A DNA stretch of 64,000 bases from Akanthomyces muscarius (Eukaryota > Ascomycota > Sordariomycetes > Hypocreales > Cordycipitaceae): the NCBI RefSeq assembly GCF_028009165.1, contig NC_079246.1, positions 2,604,001-2,668,000 of the forward strand. Direction: 5' to 3'. The position numbers and the translations under genes were made by a program. Positions 56,631 to 64,000 of this stretch are shown here, piece by piece (the stretch's first letter is position 1; every line of letters begins with the position of its first letter). The notes under the pieces are model-generated. The model was not told where the DNA came from. It saw nothing but the letters and a program-made list of their open reading frames with translations, and did no database searches.

Positions 56631-59600
56631 TGTGACGGATTGTCGTGTGATGTGTAGAAGTGACGAGAAAAATCCGATTGCCGAGGGGCAGTATCTCTGT
56701 TACGGAACAAGACGGTTTGCAGATGCGATAGAGTTCGATTCGGGGGGGGAGCAAATCGACACTTTCTGAGCCACACAGCAGGAAGGAGAAGAAGATAAAA
56801 AGATGATGTAGGAGTGTCGCGTGACCGGGACAGGGCAGGTATTAAGAAATCGATAATCAGGAGAGGGAACAAGACCAATCTTGGTAGGCGGAAGACGGTG
56901 CTGAGCCTGTGGAACTAGCAAGGGCCGCGAGCCAGAAAAAAAAGTGGTGCTATTTGAGGTTAAAGGGGGCGCGTCATTTGCAGTGGGGGAGGCGCGCGAA
57001 GGACAGCAGGTACCTGGAAGCGAACCGTATTCTGGTGGATATGCAGGTACTGCCCGGCCAGAGCTAGTGGCAAGCTTCTCGTCGTGGATGGATTCTTGCG
57101 CTGCTGCTCGTTGTCTCGCTAGTGGAGTCCACTGTGTCAAACGCGAATGCTGTAGACTGCAAAAAGGGCAATTCCAATGCCAATATCGGCTGATGCAGGG
57201 GCCTTGAATCGCTAGCAACCTGGAATACAAGACACGAATGAAGAGAAGAAAAAGGATGATGCGTCCTCTGATTCCCATTGATGAGGTGTGACTTGATTTC
57301 ATGGCTTGTCCTTATCCGCCACAGCTACAGATTAGGTAGAAACCTGATTTTCCCTTCTCCCTATCATTGGCCAACCTGGAACCACGCTTTGGCAAGAAGC
57401 TCCTTTCGAGGTCTTTGCTTCTGCTCTACCAGGACCTGGCCAAGCTTTGTTTGTCTAAAACAAGTACCTAGCTGCTAGATTCGTCCTCGATATTCGTCTG
57501 ACATACCTGGCAGAGCTTGACGGCGGCACAATGAGCCAGGCTAGCTATTGGCTAGTTCGTCGAGAAAAGTCTGAATTGCTTTTGCCGATCGGTGCCCATC
57601 TGCAATAAGCCAGTGCTCGTATTGCCAGTGGGCATTCCCCCTCCGCTCTCAGTAACAATCTTCGACAAGAGGCGCTACTCGGGAGCCAACATGCAGGAAA
57701 AGGAAGCCATAACTCCTTTTTCCAGGTCCATCTTTTGCCCATCATCCCCCATCACTCGGTTCACACCACTGCGAGTCAATCCGCTAAAAGTGTCTCGCTC
57801 CGGCTAGCATACCTGCAAGCTGTTCCCGGTACCGCGCTAGTGGGATGCCGCGAAGATTGAGCACGCGAGCAACTTGCAAGTATAACAAGTCCATCAGCGG
57901 GATTGCTGCCACCCCAAATACTCTCCTTTGAACATGCCAGAGATGCCGATCGTCCTGCAGCCCATCTTCGGCGCCAGCGCATAGACGGAATGATAGTGCC
58001 ATACATCGCCCTATCGGTACCCTCGGACGACGGTTGGACGGGTACGGGCATGAGTGGTGGGACCGGGGTGGGAAAGGATGTTCAAGCCTTCCCGTGTCCG
58101 TTTACTGGTACGTGTTATGATCTCCAACACGAAGATGGATCGTTAGTGACAGACGTCGTCGTTGTATCCTTGTACATGTTTTGCTCTCGCCTCTACAGAG
58201 CAGGCTGGCAACTGGTGCCGTCAATGTGCGTTTGTGGTGCTAGTAATTACAGCTGAAGCTCGATGAATGCACATACACACCAAACACAAAACTGGAAACT
58301 AAAGACCTCACAACGCCCAAGAAGGCCATGACATTATCACAGTTATCCAACTATCACCTCTTCCATTTGTAATTGTAGGTCACCAAGTGATATGTGTAAC
58401 TTCTGTTAAGCCATTGAAGGTATTACCCCCCCAAACAAGAATCTGATGCTCGTCATTTGACCGCGCAATTGGCTTTTCCGAAGTACCCTATACCGATCAT
58501 TAGGTGTACAACAGTGCATTCACCAAAGCCAGCAATCTGGGGTACAAGCCCCAACCCCTGGATTCAATGGAGTTCAGACACATTCAATGCCGATTTCACG
58601 ACCTGTCTGTTCCAACCACTGTCACCTTGCAGCTGGCCCCGGGAATTGCTACAATCAACCAACCCATGTTCGAGGTCAGCTAGCCCCAGGTCTCGAATGG
58701 GTTCATTTCCCGGGGTACTTGACTGCAACGCCACATGCTATTTAGATGGTCTGGACCTGCGGCTAGGGACGCACCGCTTGCCTGCTCCCAGCCTGATTGA
58801 GCCTAGTTGCTGTCGTGCATGGACTACTGTGCAAGATGAAGATGGATCAAGCTGGAGCTGTCATCGTCTTCAGGTTTCGCTGTCGCGTGCTGATTTGCCT
58901 ATTTGACAGAAGGGTTAGGAGGGGGAACGCGGGCTCGCAGCGTGGAGAAGAGGAGGCACAAGGCCATGCAATTTGAAGACGGCTCAATATGCAGCTGCCC
59001 ACATAAAAAAAAAGCCAGCCACAATAAAAAATCAATAAGTCATTAATTCAGCCGCTCACCTGCAGGCGACTCAACAATTTCGGTCTGGCACATTGAAGCT
59101 GGTCAATCACAAGCAAAGGGGAAGACTGTTGTGGTGCACTGTCGACGTTACTTACCAGTACGTAACTTGCCCGCTCTGTTTACCTAGGTACCTTACCTAT
59201 TCACTGACGCGTCGGGACGCGCAGTCTGCCCGAACCTGCCAGTCCCCTGTCTAAACAATTTTGCAGGTATGGAGCCACTACGGCGACCATGCTGTGCAGC
59301 TGGCCGCTTCAGCCCTGCGTCGTCGATAAGAAACAGAAAAAAGCAACAGAAAACGCCATCGCCAGCTGTTAGCCTCGAGCTACTGCTGATCGCGTCACTT
59401 ATTGCGTTCGCATCGAGTTACCTGCCTAAGTAGAGGCTAGAGCCTCGCCGAGCAACCCCTCACTCAATCTGCGTTCGTTGGGCAGATTGGCAGACTCGGC
59501 AGCCACGCGGCCAGCGGCCGCCAAAGCTGTTTCTCTCTCTCGCACTGTGATGCCGAACAACCCGGCGATGAATGTGTTGCAATCTTGGCGTGCATCCAAT

Positions 59601-60488
59601 CCAACGCAAGAGGTGCCTGGAGGTGCGCGATAAAATCTGATTGCTGCATCGCGCTGCGGGCGAAGGAATGGACATGCCTCTTTGGCGAGACAATGAGGCT
59701 TGTGCGCCAGCTGTCACTGTGGGCATCTGCAGTGGTACGGCGTTGTATCAGTAATGCGCTGCGCTGCAACGCAGATCCAACGTGCAACTGAGCATTTTGC
59801 CACAGCCCATTTGCCCTGCCTCGCAGCGCCTTGGCAGTGCCTCTTGGCTGTGCCTCGTTGCCAACGGTCTTTACAGCTGCCTTGTTGATCCCACTCTGAC
59901 GGGTCTTGCGCCTATTTATTTATTCACTGCCTCCAAAGATCCAGTGACTGCGCCTTGAAGCTGTAGAACGTCATCTCGTACTCTCCGTAAATCTCCGCCA
60001 TCTCCGTTTTCAACTTGCAATGCCGCTCTGTCCGACGTCCTGTGCAGACTGGGCTTCGATGGTGAGGGGTCCTTTCGGTATTCGTACTGTGCAGCCATCT
60101 GAACCAGTGGAGACAGGGCACTACATCACCTCTGCCCAGCGCCGCATTACCACTGGAGAAACCCCGCCACGCCCGTTGTTGCCTGTGATAGGGTGGTAGA
60201 TCCTGCTATGCACAGTGCGAGTTGTCTTCTCGACACTGTACGGCATAGTGGCATGTGTCGTCACCGACTCCCGTCCGTAGCTGAACGAGCTCTAATATCG
60301 CACTTGATCCTCGCAAATCACTCAACGCCTCTTTGCTGTCATTTTCTACGTACTCCGGCCATGCGCCTCCAGGCATCCTGATCACATCTTCAAGTTCCCT
60401 TATATTACCGCCGTGCATGACATAGCTGCTCCTACAAAGCCACTATCCCACCGTTCACCAGCAAGCTCTGCTTGAGCTCCCCGCAGCC
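56631..60488. other. Divergent 3.9-kb gene-free region
   Basis: Lies between the divergent PCT1 and PSD2 starts. No protein gene recognised; frames at 57784-58051 (minus) and 58457-58906 (plus) have no domain. It contains AGGTACC-type short repeats (near 57010 and 59185). The last 70 bases are the leader of PSD2, with a two-codon uORF. Confidence 0.45.
60417..60425 (+). promoter_or_regulatory. Two-codon uORF before PSD2
   Basis: ATG ACA TAG ends 63 bases before the PSD2 start. Whether it lies in the transcript is not visible. Confidence 0.35.
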
Positions 60489-63400
60489 ATGGGCCGTTTC
60501 AAGAGCGACAATGGCAGCTCGGCCAGCGAGGCTACCACCGGACTGGCCCTCAACATCGTCATCATGAAGGTTAGATCGTAGCGGGCATACTGGCGCCTGA
60601 CGCACCTTTCCTGCCTATCCAATTCCGCGCTACGCTGACCCGTTTCTTCCAGGCTAGAAATCTGGCCGCCAAGGATCGCAATGGCACATCAGACCCGGTG
60701 AGTTTGAGGCTGCCAGTGACTAAACAAATATCTCTAGAAGCTTTTGGTAAAACTCCCCTTTCCATGATGCGTCGCTAATACCTGGGCTATTGTTACAGTA
60801 TCTCGTCCTCAGACTAGGCGATGCCCGCGCCGTCACGCACGCGGTCCCCAAAACGTTGAACCCAGAGTGGAACATTATCGAGCAGCTGCCAATCAACGGC
60901 ATAAACAGTCTCGTCCTCGATGTCATTTGCTGGGATAAAGATCGATTCGGAAAAGATTACCTCGGCGAATTTGACCTTGCTCTCGAAGAAATATTCCAAA
61001 ACGAAAAGAATGCCCAGGAGCCTAAATGGTACCCTCTCCGCAGCAAGCGACCCGGCAAGAAGACCAGCATTGTGTCTGGTGAGGTCATGCTGCAGTTCAA
61101 TCTTTTGGACATCGCCAACCCCGCTTCGCCGCACCAGCAGACCATGGATAGACTCCAGGCCCTCCTGCGCTCTGTTCCAGATGCTTCCGGCAGTGCGGGT
61201 GTGACGCCTGCCGCATCGACTACCCCGCAGGCCGATCCTCTGGCTGAATTTGTAGAGGATGATGATGAGGAAGTTTCTGATTTTGAAGAAGACAGCAACG
61301 ACGAGGGTGAGGGCGAGGGCGAGGGTGGAGGTGAGGGTGAGGATGCTTCCAAGCCCGAAACTGCCGAGAAACGCCGCCGCCGACTCCGAATTCGAGGACT
61401 CAAGCGCAAGAATCGACGCGGCGCATACGCCTTCACCAACGGCGACAGCGATGTTGTCGGCATCATTTACCTAGAAATTTGCAAAATCACGGATCTGCCC
61501 CCCGAGCACAACCTCACTCGTACCAGCTTCGACATGGATCCCTTCGTGGTCGCCTCACTGGGCCGAAAGACGTACAGAACCCGCCGCGTTCGCCATAATC
61601 TCAACCCAGTATTCAACGAGAAAATGCTTTTCCAGCTACTTGGCCACGAAAAGTCGTACAGCTTCTCGTTTACGGTCATTGACCACGACAAGTACTCTGG
61701 CAACGACTTTATTGCGTCTTGCACGCTTCCAGTACAAGAACTGTTCAAGAAAGCACCACAAGCTGACCCTGCGACTGGATTGTACGAGGTCCGCGAGCCT
61801 CATGAACACCGAGGGGCTGCTCCTCTGCCACACAAGTCCCGTCTCCAGAGAATGGGACTCTCCCGCACGTCTTCGTCTCAAAGCCTCAACAAAAAGTCAA
61901 ACAAGACAGCCTCCGTCACCAGCGCCACATCTCAGGCACCGTCGCTGGAGGCCAGCCAGGCCACGAGCAACCCGAGTCTACTAGCCACCCCGGATCTGCA
62001 ATCTACATCGCTCACGGAGTCCGAGGGGAATGTAGACGACGACGACCCTGAGTTCCACGAATTTTCCGTGCCGCTGAACTTGAAGAATATCGAAAAATGG
62101 GAGTCCAAGCACAACCCAGTCATATACCTCAGGGCGAAGTATGTACCATATCCTGCTCTTCGCCAGCAGTTCTGGCGTGCTATGCTTCGACAGTACGACA
62201 CAGACGAGAGCGGCCGTATTAGCCGCATCGAACTTACCACGATGCTTGATACACTGGGTTCGACACTGAAAGACTCCACCATCGACAGCTTCTTCCAGCG
62301 CTTCCCTCACAAAGCTGCCGATGATGAAGACAGCTGGGATCTTACCTTCGACGAAGCTGTCATTTGCCTTGAGGATCAATTGGAGGCCAAGTCCAAACAC
62401 AGCGGCGTGGCTGACAAAATCAAGAGCGTCACCTCTGACGTGAAGAACCTCGCTGTCGGCAGCAACGCCGAACAGAGTAGCCCTGCCTCGGGCTCCTCAA
62501 CACCCAGCGAGGAGGGTGGTCCTGAGTTCATCGAAAGGGAGGACTCTGGCGACGAGCACGTTGTAGAGATCCGGGAATGTCCCATCTGTCACCAGCCCCG
62601 CCTCAACAAGCGCAAGGACACCGACATTATCACTCATATTGCAACCTGCGCAAGCCAGGACTGGCGACAGGTGAAGACTGTTCTCATGGGTGGGTTTGTG
62701 ACAGCCAGCCAAGCACAGCGCAAGTGGTACTCCAAGGTCATTACCAAGCTCTCCTATGGAGGGTACAAACTTGGCGCCAACTCGGCCAACATTCTTGTCC
62801 AGGACCGTATGACTGGTCAGATCAATGAGGAGAAGATGAGCGTCTACGTTCGACTGGGAATTCGAATGCTTTACAAAGGACTGAAGTCGCGCGAGATGGA
62901 GCACAAGCAGAGTAAGTGGCTCGGCTACGATAAAGCGACTCTAACTGACAGCAAGCAGTTCGAAAAATGTTGAAGAACTTGAGCAACAAGCAGGGCAAGA
63001 AGTTTGATGACCCGGCGTCCAAGGATGAAATTGAAAAATTCATTCATTTCCATCGTCTGAACATAGACGAGGTTCTCTTGCCACTTGACCAGTTCCAAAA
63101 CTTTAACGAATTCTTCTACCGTGCCCTCAAGCCTGGTGCGCGTCCCTGCTCGGCACCCAACAATCCAGCCATTATTGTTTCGCCAGCAGATTGCCGCAGC
63201 GTGGTATTCAACCAGATTACGCAAGCTACTAAGGTCTGGGTCAAGGGTCGCGAGTTCAGCATGAAGAGGCTACTGGGGGATGCATACCCAGATGACGTCG
63301 CCCGATTCGAAAATGGTGCATTGGGTATCTTCCGTCTCGCTCCACAGGACTACCACCGTTTCCATATTCCTGTTGACGGTATCATGGGTGAACCCAAGAC

Positions 63401-63975
63401 GATCGCTGGTGAATACTACACGGTCAATCCTATGGCCATTCGTTCAGCGCTCGATGTCTATGGTGAGAACGTCCGTGTGGTGGTTCCCATTGACAGTGAG
63501 GTGCATGGTCGCGTCATGGTCATCTGTGTTGGTGCCATGATGGTCGGCAGCACGATCATTACACGCAAAGCTGGTGAAAAGGTTCATCGTGCCGAGGAGC
63601 TGGGCTACTTCAAGTTTGGCGGCAGTACTATCCTACTACTGTTTGAGCCTGGCAAGATGCGTTTCGACTCCGATTTGACGGAGAATTCCAGCGGTGCATT
63701 GGAGACTTTGGTAAGACTGTTGATACATGTGGTGGAACGAAGTTAACAAGTGACAGATTCGCGTGGGTATGTCCGTTGGCCATTCGCCCGAGGAACCTCA
63801 GTGGGCGCCCGACATGCCTCTTAGCGACGAGAACATCACCGAAGAGCAGAAGAAGGACGCCAAGCGACGCATCCAGGGAAGCTTGGCCCAAGATTCGCCC
63901 AGCGACAGCAACGACGACGACCGAATGCACTCTCTGCCACCATCCATGGGCACGATTGCAGCCTCTTCGCTTTAA
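60489..63975 (+). CDS. PSD2: Phosphatidylserine decarboxylase, C2-domain type (PSD2)
   Basis: Five exons: 60489-60569, 60653-60697, 60799-62911, 62959-63710 and 63757-63975; 1069 residues, all joints in frame. Two C2 domains (about 17-130 and 260-345) flank an acidic Glu/Gly run. An EF-hand loop DTDESGRISRIE starts at Asp509, and a CPICHQP motif at 636 opens a small zinc-finger-like segment. The catalytic domain (about 790-1010) has SPAD (Asp824), YHRFHIPVD (His879/His882) and the GGST site, where Ser969 would give the pyruvoyl group on self-cleavage. The enzyme makes phosphatidylethanolamine from phosphatidylserine at Golgi/endosome membranes, the C2 domains guiding membrane contact. Yeast Psd2 has 1138 residues. 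The gene appears complete, with the stop 25 bases before the window end. Confidence 0.92.
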
Positions 63976-64000
63976 GAGACTGGTTTTGATTTTATTTTAT

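Noticed and set aside
58457..58906. 149-codon plus-strand frame between PCT1 and PSD2
   Set aside because: Cys/Trp/Pro/Ser-scattered composition with no signal peptide or motif; probably chance.

Overview
This window reads as nuclear DNA of a filamentous ascomycete, most likely a sordariomycete of the order Hypocreales. The evidence is many short introns (47-107 bp) with GT donors, AG acceptors and CTAAC-type branch sites, fungus-only families (Zn2Cys6 regulator, DUF3433, SUR7/PalI, CAP22-like wall protein, HeLo-type kinase relic), Ser/Thr-rich GPI-anchored proteins and long gene-free spacers. The order is an inference from protein style, not from a search. I find 16 intact protein genes, one gene relic and two tRNA-like units; 10 of the 16 genes needed splice reconstruction, which I did by hand and checked for reading frame.

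Left part (1-14.6 kb): the nuclear proteasome tether STS1/Cut8 (minus), an intronless alpha/beta hydrolase (plus), a CAP22-like GPI wall protein (plus), a tandem pair of tRNA-like units, a broken HeLo/kinase-type fragment (minus), a Zn2Cys6 transcription factor (minus) and a TRP-like flavin carrier of the Flc/Pkd2 family (minus).

Middle (17.7-43.4 kb): a DUF3433 membrane protein, then two secreted PLC-like phosphodiesterases either side of a SUR7/PalI cortical membrane protein, COP9 signalosome subunit 3, a CCCH zinc-finger protein with a 30-nt microexon, and a large PHD/chromodomain SNF2 remodeler of the Mit1 type. The remodeler is divergent from a mitochondrial rRNA 2'-O-methyltransferase (MRM1). 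Two convergent genes for secreted, probably GPI-anchored proteins follow.

Right part (44-64 kb): a C2H2 plus fungal-specific-domain transcription factor, an 8.2-kb stretch without a recognisable gene, then two phospholipid genes: choline-phosphate cytidylyltransferase (phosphatidylcholine, Kennedy route) and a C2-domain phosphatidylserine decarboxylase (phosphatidylethanolamine).

There is no operon-like system, CRISPR array or intact transposon. Many genes concern membranes and cell surface (Flc, DUF3433, SUR7, two PLC-like enzymes, three wall proteins, PCT1, PSD2), but the housekeeping ones are probably just neighbours. The most unusual signals are the tandem tRNA-like units with equal A-box/B-box spacing, matching two- and three-codon uORFs whose stop overlaps the start codon on both sides of one bidirectional promoter, and a remodeler whose N terminus lies behind a 282-bp intron.
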